A stretch of 9,681 bases of DNA, taken from positions 1 to 9,681 of the forward strand of contig CAIOSS010000215.1 in NCBI GenBank assembly GCA_903860995.1, given 5' to 3'. Source of the stretch: an uncultured delta proteobacterium. Its GTDB lineage: Bacteria; Myxococcota_A; Polyangia; Polyangiales; Ga0077539. Made by a program: the position numbers and the translations under genes. Of this stretch, positions 1 to 6,422 are shown in pieces; position 1 is the first letter of the stretch, and each line of letters opens with the position of its first letter. The notes beneath the pieces are model-generated. The model made no database searches, had not been told where the DNA came from, and was given only the letters and a program-made list of their open reading frames with translations.

Positions 1-1640
1 ATGCCGTTGCCCGCGATGGTGGTCACCATCTGGGTCGTGAGGTCGAGCCGGCGCACCGTCACGTTGGCCTGGTCGAGCAGGTACATCACCGTGCCCGTCG
101 CATCGAGCACGCCCTTGGAGGGCTGCTTCAAGCGCGCCATGGCGAAGGGACCGTCGGTGGCGCCGGGGCCGCGCCCGAGGGTCACGTAGGTCATGCCGGT
201 GGCCGGGTCCCACCGGCGGATCTTGTGGTTGTGCCAGGCCACCACGAGCAGCCGCCCGTCGGGCTGGAACATCAGGTCGGTGGGGTGGTTGAGCGCGACG
301 GTGATGCCCGGCGCGCCGGGCTCGGTGAGGTCCGTGGGCATCGGCGGGCCGTCGCCGGGCTCCTCGACCCCCATGATGGTCTCGAAGGTGCCCGCCGCCG
401 TGACGCGGCGGATGCGGTGGTTGTTCCAGTCGAGGATGATGGGTCGGCCGTCGGGCGCGAACTCCATGTCCATCGGCCAGTACATCATCGACTCGCGCAG
501 CGGCCGACCGTCGCCGTTGTAGCCCGCGATGCCGGTGCCCGCGTACGTGCAGATGTTGCCCGGGGTCTGGTCGCAGCGGGTGATCGACTCCGGGGTGACG
601 ATGGGCGCGCGGGGGATGGCCTCGCCGAAGCGGTAGATCACGCCGCGCGCGAGGGCGCTGGTCTGGAGGTCGCCGCCGACGGTCCACACGGCGCCGGTCG
701 GGTCGACCCACACCGCGTGGAAGTCGAGCTGCGTGCGCGGGGGCCGGGCGACCTGGCGCCACGACCCGCTGCGACGCTGGAAGAGCGCGCCCGCGTTGCC
801 CACCGCGAGGGGCGAACCCGACTCCGGGACGAAGACCCCGCTCAGCCGCGGCGCCGTCTCGATGGGCACCGCGCGCCACGCGGCGGTGGCGCTGTCGGAC
901 TCCAGCACGATGCCCGACACGTTGCCGCCGACCGCGAAGCGCTGCGCGCCGCGGCCGTGTACGGTGAACAGCGGCCCGCGACCGGCCTCGGGCACCGCCT
1001 GCTGCGACCAGGCCGAGCCGTTCCAGTGGAGGAGCGCGCCGTTGGTGCCGCAGACCGACACGTCGTTGGCCGCGCTGCCGTAGACCTTGTACCAGATGGT
1101 GCTGTCGTTGAGCCCGCCGGGCGCCTGCTGCGCCGTCCACGCGGTGCCGTCGAAGTGCCACAGCACGCCGGTGTTGCCGTCGGTGTTGCCACCCACCGCC
1201 CAGACGTCGCTCGGGCTGGCGCCCCACACGCCGAAGAGGGTCGGGGTGCGCGCGGGGGTGGTCATGCGCTGTGTGACGCCGCGGACCGGGTCGTAGCGCA
1301 ACACCGTGCCCTCGCTGCCCACCATGTAGACCTCGGTGGCCGACACGCCGTGCACCCACCAGAGGCTGCCGCGGCCGGCGCCGGTGTCGATGCGGTTCCA
1401 GCGCGTGCCGTCGAAGCGCAGCGCCTGCGGGCCGGTGCCGTCCTGGGCGTCGGCCCCGACGGCGTACACATCCGTCGCGGAGGTGCCCCAGATCGAGAGC
1501 ATCGCGCCGGGGAGGTCGGACTGCACCGCCTGCCACTGGAAGCTCGGGGGGATCTCGTCGGCACAGCCCGACACCGCCATCCCCACCGCCACCATCACCA
1601 GCGACACGGCGCCAAACCCTGATCGACTACGAAATGCCAT
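1..1640 (-). CDS. Lipoprotein with N-terminal 'WGTS-DVYAVG' beta-propeller repeats and C-terminal NHL repeats (3' end outside window)
   Basis: Read on the minus strand from ATG at 1640-1638, the frame stays open for 546 codons to the window edge, so the C-terminus is missing. An AGGAG Shine-Dalgarno at 1646-1650, 5 nt before the ATG, supports the start. Residues 1-26 form a lipoprotein signal peptide with lipobox VSG-C26, so the protein should be lipid-anchored in the envelope. Residues ~50-340 hold repeats of the WGTSATDVYAVG type (51-62, 97-108, 139-150, a degenerate one near 188) alternating with 'FDGTxW' motifs (76-81, 163-168, 'WNGSAW' 206-211). These suggest propeller blades. After a two-Cys linker (C356, C364) and 'YAGTGIAGYNGDG' (366-378) come about three NHL-type repeats (~386-424, 449-490, 503-546), each with 'P.D..F.PDG...' and 'NHRIRR' or similar. 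Ligand unknown; NHL propellers usually bind proteins or other partners, and an enzymatic role is not excluded. It is divergent from the gene at 1758. Confidence 0.88.
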   Translation of the reverse strand, partial: MAFRSRSGFGAVSLVMVAVGMAVSGCADEIPPSFQWQAVQSDLPGAMLSIWGTSATDVYAVGADAQDGTGPQALRFDGTRWNRIDTGAGRGSLWWVHGVSATEVYMVGSEGTVLRYDPVRGVTQRMTTPARTPTLFGVWGASPSDVWAVGGNTDGNTGVLWHFDGTAWTAQQAPGGLNDSTIWYKVYGSAANDVSVCGTNGALLHWNGSAWSQQAVPEAGRGPLFTVHGRGAQRFAVGGNVSGIVLESDSATAAWRAVPIETAPRLSGVFVPESGSPLAVGNAGALFQRRSGSWRQVARPPRTQLDFHAVWVDPTGAVWTVGGDLQTSALARGVIYRFGEAIPRAPIVTPESITRCDQTPGNICTYAGTGIAGYNGDGRPLRESMMYWPMDMEFAPDGRPIILDWNNHRIRRVTAAGTFETIMGVEEPGDGPPMPTDLTEPGAPGITVALNHPTDLMFQPDGRLLVVAWHNHKIRRWDPATGMTYVTLGRGPGATDGPFAMARLKQPSKGVLDATGTVMYLLDQANVTVRRLDLTTQMVTTIAGNG

Positions 1641-1692
1641 CGTCGCTCCTTCGCTTCGCGGCCTCACCCACAGCACGAGCCGTACCTCTTCG

Positions 1693-1722
1693 ATCGTAGC
1701 CCAGCAGGCGCCGGAGGGTGAA
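1693..1722 (-). promoter_or_regulatory. Possible sigma-70-like promoter for the NHL lipoprotein
   Basis: In the 117-bp divergent intergenic region, the minus strand shows TTCACC (1722-1717) and TACGAT (1698-1693) with an 18-nt spacer. Each hexamer matches 4 of 6 consensus positions. The -10 lies about 52 nt upstream of the ATG at 1640, giving a leader of roughly 45 nt. The -35 box overlaps one arm (1716-1726) of an imperfect inverted repeat whose other arm is 1660-1669, which could be an operator. Chance matches of this quality are common, so this is only a candidate. No convincing promoter was found for the plus-strand gene at 1758. Confidence 0.28.
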
Positions 1723-1757
1723 GGCCCCGGCTGACCGGTGATAGGGTTCCGGCCGCG

Positions 1758-2498
1758 ATGGATTCCAGGGTCGTTGGACTGCTCGCGATGATGGCCCTCG
1801 GGCTCGGCTGCACCCAGGCCGAGGTCATCGAGGTGGACGCCGGGTTCGCCCTGCGCGACCTCGGCGCGGTCACCGAGGACCTCGGTGTCACAAAGACCCC
1901 CGACGCCGCCTACGTGGACGAGGCCCCGATCGGCGAAGACGCCGCCGTGGGGGATGTCACTGCGGGGGACGTCGTCGATGCGAGCGAGCCCCGCGACGTG
2001 GGCCCGCCGCGCACGCTCGCCTGCGGGTCGATGGCGCGGGTGGACGACCCGGCGGGCGACACGGTGGTCCTCGGCAACGAGGCGGGCGGGCGCCTCACGC
2101 TGGTGCTCGACGTCGCGATCGCCAACGTCGGCGTCATCGCGCGCGGCCCCGTCGACCTCACGCTCAACGGCGAGTTCGTGCGCAGCGTGCGGGTGGTGCA
2201 CTTCGTCGGCGAGGGGGCCGCAGCCTCGACGCTGCACGCGCCGCGCGAGGTGGCGCTGGAGCGCGGCGGCACGCCGACGGCGCCCTTCGTCGACGTGACG
2301 GGGCACAACACCATGAGCTGCGCGAGCGACTGCGAGCCCGGGCGCGTGCCGGGCGACCGCGGATGCAACTCCGCCGCCCAGGTGATGACGTACTTTCAGC
2401 GGCGCTTCGGCGAGGGGCGGCGGATGCTGCACCTCCAGACGAGCACCCTCGACGGGCTCTACATCTTCGCCCGACACGGCGGCTGCTGCCTGCCCTGA
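1758..2498 (+). CDS. Hypothetical lipoprotein-like exported protein with Cys-rich C-terminus
   Basis: This 246-aa protein matches no family I recognise. Residues 1-17 are a short hydrophobic export signal ending 'LGLG-C18'. The Cys is placed as in a lipoprotein, but Gly at -3 departs from the usual Leu, so the lipobox is imperfect. Residues ~24-78 are Asp/Ala/Val-rich low complexity, the kind of linker common after the lipid anchor in myxobacterial lipoproteins. The folded part (~80-246) looks beta-rich, with 'GRLTLVLDVAIANVGVIA' near 109-126. Its last third has a cluster of cysteines ('MSCASDCEPG', 'RGCNSAAQ', terminal 'GGCCLP'), which suggests disulfides outside the cytoplasm. No clear Shine-Dalgarno precedes the ATG. 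It converges on ferrochelatase with only 22 bp between the stop codons. Third-position GC is high as in its neighbours, supporting a real gene. Confidence 0.72.
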   Translation: MDSRVVGLLAMMALGLGCTQAEVIEVDAGFALRDLGAVTEDLGVTKTPDAAYVDEAPIGEDAAVGDVTAGDVVDASEPRDVGPPRTLACGSMARVDDPAGDTVVLGNEAGGRLTLVLDVAIANVGVIARGPVDLTLNGEFVRSVRVVHFVGEGAAASTLHAPREVALERGGTPTAPFVDVTGHNTMSCASDCEPGRVPGDRGCNSAAQVMTYFQRRFGEGRRMLHLQTSTLDGLYIFARHGGCCLP

Positions 2499-2520
2499 CA
2501 GCGCGGACCGCGGAGCCCGC

Positions 2521-3558
2521 TCACCCGCCCGGTCGTCGCGGCGGCGGTCCCTCGACCCGCGGCGGTGTCCCGACGATCGGCAGCCGCCGGTGCGTCGCGT
2601 GCGCCGCGTAGTGCCCGCGCACCACGTCGGCCATCAGGTCGACGAAGGCGTCGGCGTCGTTGACCGCGCTCGCCCGGGTCATCGTCAGCCCGATGGCGTC
2701 ACAGGTCTCGCGCAGCTCGTGGTCGAGGTCGTACAGCACCTCGACGTGGTCGCAGACGAAGCCGATGGGGGACACCACCGCGGCCTCCAGTCCCTTCGCC
2801 CGCTCCGCCCGCAGGTAGTCGTTCACGTCGGGCTCCAGCCACGGGTCTTCGGGCCGCCCGCTGCGCGACTGGAACACCACCGCGTGCCCCGTGCGCCCGA
2901 GGCGCTCCATCACCAGGCCCGCGGTCGCCTCCAGGTTCGCCACGTAGCGGCTCTCCCTCGCCATGCTCATCGGGATGCTGTGCGCGGTGAACACCACCCG
3001 CGCGTGCTCCCGCTTCTCCGCCGGCAGTCGCGACAGCGCCTCGGCCACCCGCTGCGCGTTGGCGAGCACCAGGCCCTCGTGCGCGAACCAGTCGCCCACG
3101 AAGCTCACCTCGACGTCCGCGAGGCCCTGCGCGGCGAGCTCCTTGCGCGCGTCGGCCACGTTCACCTTGTACTGCCCGCAGCTGGAGTAGCTCTTGTGCC
3201 CCGCGGTGATGAAGCCCACCGCCCGCCGCACGCCCGCGCGCGACATCTCCGCCAGGGTCTCCGCCAGGAAGGGCCGCCAGTTGCGCATCCCCACGTACAC
3301 CGGGAGCGACGGGCCGTAGGCCGCGAGCCGCGCCGCGAGCCCCCGGGCCTGCGCCATCGTCAGCGCCGTGATCGGTGACACGCCCCCGAAGAGCTCGTAG
3401 TGGTGCGCGACCTCCGCGAGGCGCTCCGGGCTCACCCGCCGCCCTCGCAGCACGTTGTCGAGGAAGGGCCGGATGTCGTCCATCCCCTGCGGGCCCCCGA
3501 AGGACACCACCAGCACCGCGTCGAAGGGTCGGCCTGCTACCACTGTACGGTCATTCAT
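2521..3558 (-). CDS. hemH: Ferrochelatase (coproporphyrin- or protoporphyrin-type)
   Basis: This 345-aa protein inserts Fe2+ into a porphyrin at the end of haem synthesis. Family motifs run the full length: 'VVSFGGPQG' (17-25), 'HYELFGGVSPI' (53-63), 'VYVGMRNWRPF' (87-97), 'SYSSCGQY' (123-130), 'FTAHSIP' (190-196) with catalytic His193, and 'PIGFVCDHVEVLYDLD' (264-279) with the conserved Glu273. The wording of these motifs is closest, from memory, to the actinobacterial/CpfC-like branch, where the product is coproheme; Phe20 sits where Bacillus CpfC has its iron-contacting Tyr. The tail after residue 312 contains no Cys, so the C-terminal [2Fe-2S] ligands of mycobacterial enzymes are absent; the Cys are 127, 269 and 286. 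The tail ends in a Pro/Arg/Gly-rich stretch. No membrane segment is apparent. It starts 19 bp after the unknown gene at 3578-4495, suggesting co-transcription. Which porphyrin is used cannot be settled from sequence alone. Confidence 0.95.
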   Translation of the reverse strand: MNDRTVVAGRPFDAVLVVSFGGPQGMDDIRPFLDNVLRGRRVSPERLAEVAHHYELFGGVSPITALTMAQARGLAARLAAYGPSLPVYVGMRNWRPFLAETLAEMSRAGVRRAVGFITAGHKSYSSCGQYKVNVADARKELAAQGLADVEVSFVGDWFAHEGLVLANAQRVAEALSRLPAEKREHARVVFTAHSIPMSMARESRYVANLEATAGLVMERLGRTGHAVVFQSRSGRPEDPWLEPDVNDYLRAERAKGLEAAVVSPIGFVCDHVEVLYDLDHELRETCDAIGLTMTRASAVNDADAFVDLMADVVRGHYAAHATHRRLPIVGTPPRVEGPPPRRPGG

Positions 3559-3577
3559 CGTGTGCGCGGTCGGATGC

Positions 3578-4495
3578 TCAGATGCCCGCGTCGGTAGCGC
3601 GCTTCCAGCCAGCCCCGGTCATCATGGCCGACCCGAGGCGCCGCCACTGCGCGTGCGCCATCTCCCGCAGCCCCGCGGCGTCGAGCAGCGAGCCCACGGT
3701 CTCGCCCGCCAGGTCGGCCCCTACCGCGACCAGCTCCTCGGCGAGGGCCGCCCGCAGCGCCGCCCGCTGGGCGTTGTGCGCCACCACCGCGGGGGCCATC
3801 GCGTCGATCTCCGCCCACGCCACGCGCCGCAGCCGCTTCGCCCCGTTGGCCTCGGTGCCCTCCAGCGCCTTGGCCACCCCGGCGCCCCAGCGCTTTCCCA
3901 GGGCCCTGGAGGTCTCCTCGCTCTTGAGCCGCTCGGCGATGCGCTGCTGCACGTTGGACATCGCCCCGTCGACGAAGTCCCCCACGCGGTCCATGAGCTG
4001 CCGCTGGATCTCCTCGCCGACGCCGCCCAGCATCTTGCCAGCGGCCTTCGCGCCGAAGGACAGCGCCCCGCGGAGCATGCCCCCGCCCACCGCGGCGGCC
4101 CCTCCCCCGGCGCTGGCCTTCTGCACGAAGGAGGTCAGCGACTCGGTGAGCGTGGCCTTCACCCCGTCGCGCACCCGCTCGCTCGCCACGAGCTCGTCGA
4201 CCATCTTCGGCGGCAGCGGGCGCGGCCGTCCCGCGCGCTCCACGATGCGCGCCGCGGCCTCGTCGGGCAGCCAGTCGCGGAGCTTCACGTCGCTCTTCGC
4301 CGCGCGGTCGAGCAGCCGGTCGCGCAGCGGGACCATCACCCGCTCGTTGAAGCCCGCGACGCGCTCGGGGTCGCCGAGGAGGTCGAGCGTCGCGAGGGCG
4401 CCCTCGGGGTCGAGGAAGGCCCCCACGGGCTGCGCGCACAAGCGCTCGAAGGAGTCGTCGAGGAGGGCGAGGAGGTCGGCGTCGGGGGCATCCAT
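3578..4495 (-). CDS. Conserved-looking hypothetical protein with glycine-rich central segment, between Hsp70 and ferrochelatase genes
   Basis: This 305-aa protein belongs to no family I recognise. The N-terminal part (1-128) is charged and probably helical, including 'DPERVAGFNERVMVPLRDRLLDR' split across 42-64. Residues 129-160 are a Gly/Ala-rich stretch ('GGGAAAVGGG' at 130-139, then 'GAKAAGKMLGG' at 148-158) that could be a flexible or membrane-associating amphipathic segment. A second helical half follows, with 'AHNAQRAALRAALAEELVA' near 239-257. There is no signal peptide and only one Cys (C20), so it is probably cytoplasmic or peripheral. It lies 121 bp downstream of the Hsp70-like gene and 19 bp upstream of ferrochelatase, all on the minus strand. 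High GC3 and agreement with the operon direction favour a real gene over the antisense frames. No clear Shine-Dalgarno precedes the ATG. A role as a chaperone client or partner is only a guess. Confidence 0.8.
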   Translation of the reverse strand: MDAPDADLLALLDDSFERLCAQPVGAFLDPEGALATLDLLGDPERVAGFNERVMVPLRDRLLDRAAKSDVKLRDWLPDEAAARIVERAGRPRPLPPKMVDELVASERVRDGVKATLTESLTSFVQKASAGGGAAAVGGGMLRGALSFGAKAAGKMLGGVGEEIQRQLMDRVGDFVDGAMSNVQQRIAERLKSEETSRALGKRWGAGVAKALEGTEANGAKRLRRVAWAEIDAMAPAVVAHNAQRAALRAALAEELVAVGADLAGETVGSLLDAAGLREMAHAQWRRLGSAMMTGAGWKRATDAGI

Positions 4496-4550
4496 GGGCG
4501 GCGTTTGTACCCCAACCGCCGGTCCGCCGCGTAGACCCTCAGCGTCGGCC

Positions 4551-4598
4551 CACCTCGCCGCCGAGGGCGTCGCCGTCGGACACGCGGTGGGCGAGGTG
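4551..4598. repeat. 9-bp perfect inverted repeat between the Hsp70-like and hypothetical genes
   Basis: CACCTCGCC (4551-4559) and GGCGAGGTG (4590-4598) are perfectly complementary, separated by 30 nt, inside the 121-bp gap between the Hsp70 stop (4617) and the next start (4495). In the transcript this could form a long-loop stem that separates expression of the first gene from the next two, or act as a protein-binding site. There is no T-tract, so it is not a classical intrinsic terminator. In such GC-rich DNA a 9-bp match may arise by chance. Confidence 0.3.
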
Positions 4599-4616
4599 CG
4601 TGCTCCGCGAGGCTCC

Positions 4617-5921
4617 TCAGCCGTGCAGCTCCCGGGCGCGCAGCGCGAGGCCGCTCGCCACCGAGGTGAGCTCGTCGCCCGCGCGCAGGCGGTGCTCGCC
4701 GAAGCGCTCGACGAAGATCTGCCGCACCGCCGGCACCATCGAGGTGCCGCCCGTGAGGAACACCCGGTCGACCTCCGCGGGCTTCACGCCGGTGTGGGCG
4801 AAGAGCCGGTCGATGCAGCCGCGCAGCAGCTCGAGGTCGCCCGCGATCCAGCGCTCGAAGTCCTCCCGCGAGACGGGGACGTCGATGTTCACGGGGTCGT
4901 CGACGAAGCGGAGGTTCACCATCCCCTCGCGGGAGAGCTTCACCTTGGTGCCCTCCACCGCGCGGTGCAGGTCGAAGCCGAGGTCGTCCTCGACCAGGTG
5001 GAGCAGCGCCGAGAGGGCCCGCGGGTCGGGGCACTGGTCGCGCATCTCCTTCACGAAGCGCAGCGTCTCGCGGCTGCGCAGGAACGACAGGTGGTGCCAG
5101 CGCCGCACGCGCTCGTAGAGCCACGCCGGCACGGAGATCTCCTTGCCGTCGAGGTAGGAGCGGTAGCTCGAGCCCTTGCCGAGGCGCGGCGACACCACCG
5201 CGTCGACCACCTCGCCGTCGAAGACGTCGCCCGCGAGCCCGACGCCCTCGGTGCCGAGGATGCGCTGCGCGGACGGGTCGCGGCGCGCGCCGGGGCCCAC
5301 GCGCACCAGGCAGAAGTCGCTGGTGCCGCCGCCGAAGTCGCCGATGAGCACGAGCTCGTCGTGGTCGAGGCGCGACTCGTAGAAGTACGCCGCGCCGACG
5401 GGCTCGTACTCGAAGGTCACGTCCTCGATGCCCGCGAGGGCCAGCGCGGCGCGCAGCCGGTCGAGGGCGCGCTGCTCCTCGGCGGGGGTGTCGGCGTTGG
5501 AGAAGCGCACCGGCCGCCCCACCACGAGGCCCTTCACCACCGAGGCCGGGTCGCCGAGCGCGTCGCCGCACTGCGCGCGGATGCCGCGGAGGATGAGCGC
5601 GATGAGCTCCTCCAGGGTGTAGCTGCGCTCGAAGACCGTCGTCGAGCGCAGCAGGTCCGTCGCCAGGTACGACTTGAGCGACTGGATCAGGCGCCCGGGC
5701 GCCACGGCGTCGCGGTAGTGCTCCAGCGCCTGCGGGCCGGCGTAGGCGCGCACGCCCGCGCGGATGTCGCGGTCGTTGGGGTCGAAGAAGAGCACCGAGC
5801 GGAAGGTGCTGCTCGGGCCCTCGCGGGTGGCGAAGCGCACGAGCTCCGAGCGCCCGTCGGCGTGGGCGAGCGCGAGGGCGCTGTTGGTGGTCCCGAAATC
5901 GAGGCCGATGAAGCGGTCCAT
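4617..5921 (-). CDS. YegD-type Hsp70 family protein (DnaK-like ATPase domain without substrate-binding domain)
   Basis: This 434-aa protein is an actin-fold Hsp70 ATPase related to E. coli YegD (about 450 aa). Visible nucleotide-binding motifs are phosphate-1 'IGLDFGTTNSA' (5-15), connect-1 'YEPVGAAY' (172-179), phosphate-2 'IGDFGGGTSD' (193-202) and the adenosine motif 'VFLTGGTSMVPAV' (387-399). 'SLKSYL' (81-86) places Lys83 at the position of the DnaK catalytic Lys70, and Thr200 matches the DnaK autophosphorylation Thr. The protein ends just after the ATPase domain ('SVASGLALRAREL'), so the beta-sandwich substrate-binding domain and lid of DnaK are absent. It should bind and hydrolyse ATP, but the client is unknown. 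It has no signal peptide, so it is probably cytoplasmic. No strong Shine-Dalgarno precedes the ATG, but the start lies directly before the phosphate-1 strand, as in the family. It heads the minus-strand set with the 305-aa protein and ferrochelatase. Confidence 0.93.
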   Translation of the reverse strand: MDRFIGLDFGTTNSALALAHADGRSELVRFATREGPSSTFRSVLFFDPNDRDIRAGVRAYAGPQALEHYRDAVAPGRLIQSLKSYLATDLLRSTTVFERSYTLEELIALILRGIRAQCGDALGDPASVVKGLVVGRPVRFSNADTPAEEQRALDRLRAALALAGIEDVTFEYEPVGAAYFYESRLDHDELVLIGDFGGGTSDFCLVRVGPGARRDPSAQRILGTEGVGLAGDVFDGEVVDAVVSPRLGKGSSYRSYLDGKEISVPAWLYERVRRWHHLSFLRSRETLRFVKEMRDQCPDPRALSALLHLVEDDLGFDLHRAVEGTKVKLSREGMVNLRFVDDPVNIDVPVSREDFERWIAGDLELLRGCIDRLFAHTGVKPAEVDRVFLTGGTSMVPAVRQIFVERFGEHRLRAGDELTSVASGLALRARELHG

Positions 5922-6014
5922 GAGCGGTGTTGGGCCTCTGGTGGGGAGCTGACAGGTCGGGAGAAGGGTCGGGCGGGATAGCCCAAGCCCCCTCCCGGGG
6001 GCAACACCCCGCTC
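5922..6014. promoter_or_regulatory. Divergent intergenic region with imperfect long-range inverted repeat and a GC hairpin
   Basis: The 123-bp region between the Hsp70-like gene (minus) and the 116-aa gene (plus) contains GAGCGGTGTTG (5922-5932). Its near-mirror is the complement of 6002-6014, which reads GAGCGGGGTGTTG, a match broken only by two extra Gs. Between the arms, GCCCCC (5987-5992) and GGGGGC (5997-6002) form a perfect 6-bp stem with a TCCC loop. A weak minus-strand promoter candidate, TTGCCC (6004-5999), 18 nt, TATCCC (5980-5975), surrounds this hairpin. Together these could be a shared operator, but none is a recognised site such as CIRCE. Confidence 0.3.
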
Positions 6015-6044
6015 CGTGGTTGTGCGCTAGTCTCGCGGGCACCG

Positions 6045-6395
6045 ATGCGCGTTCGCTGGATCGTCCTCGCCCTGTGCTGCTGCCTCGTGGGCGCGCTGCT
6101 CTCCCTTCGCCCCTCCCTCGTCGACGCCCAGCACACCGGCGGCAGCTTCGGCGGCTCGCGCTGGGGCAGCGGCGGCGGCTCGGCGCCCACCAAGACCTGG
6201 GGCCAGAAGACCGGCGGCGTGTCGCGGCCCTCCTCCTGGGGCAGCAGCTACGACCCCGACCGCAACCGCCGGCCGCGTTACAACAGCGGGTCCCACGGCG
6301 GCGGCGGCGAGTGCGCCGCCTCGCTGGCGATGGTCACCATGGGGCTCGTCGGCGGACTCGTCGTGGGCCGAAGAGAGCGCCGCCAGCGGCCGTAG
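6045..6395 (+). CDS. Small exported Gly/Ser-rich protein with C-terminal helix and Arg cluster
   Basis: This 116-aa protein begins with an export signal: basic start, hydrophobic core with 'CCC' at 11-13, and probable cleavage after 'VDA28'. The mature part is Gly/Ser/Trp-rich, with two related stretches, 'TGGSFGGSRWGSGGGS' (31-46) and 'TGGVSRPSSWGSSYD' (56-70). The first resembles the low-complexity start of DUF1517/TPM-type secreted proteins, but no such domain follows. The end has Cys90, a short hydrophobic segment (91-108) and 'RRERR' (109-113). That is the order seen in MYXO-CTERM tails, although the helix is Gly-rich and may simply be a membrane anchor. GC3 is high, supporting coding. 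No Shine-Dalgarno is evident. The NUDIX gene follows 27 bp downstream on the same strand, so they may share a transcript. Function unknown. Confidence 0.7.
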   Translation: MRVRWIVLALCCCLVGALLSLRPSLVDAQHTGGSFGGSRWGSGGGSAPTKTWGQKTGGVSRPSSWGSSYDPDRNRRPRYNSGSHGGGGECAASLAMVTMGLVGGLVVGRRERRQRP

Positions 6396-6422
6396 GGGCT
6401 GCTACACCACGTCGCAACCCCA

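Noticed and set aside
225..1622. 465-codon plus-strand open frame antisense to the NHL lipoprotein
   Set aside because: Low-complexity Arg/Ala/His/Val composition without motifs, whereas the minus strand gives a signal peptide, Shine-Dalgarno and repeat motifs.
2499..2520. CGCGGACCGCG palindrome (2502-2512) as a terminator between the convergent genes
   Set aside because: Only a 4-bp stem remains once a 3-nt loop is allowed, and there is no T-tract; too weak to call in GC-rich DNA.
3375..5981. 868-codon plus-strand open frame antisense to ferrochelatase, the unknown gene and Hsp70
   Set aside because: It is Arg/Pro/Ala-rich with no recognisable motif, and it lies over three minus-strand frames, two of which have unmistakable family motifs. 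Long antisense frames are expected when GC3 is extreme.
4336..6042. 568-codon minus-strand frame overlapping the Hsp70 gene in another frame
   Set aside because: Arg/Pro/Ala shadow translation; the Hsp70 motifs are in the other frame of the same strand.
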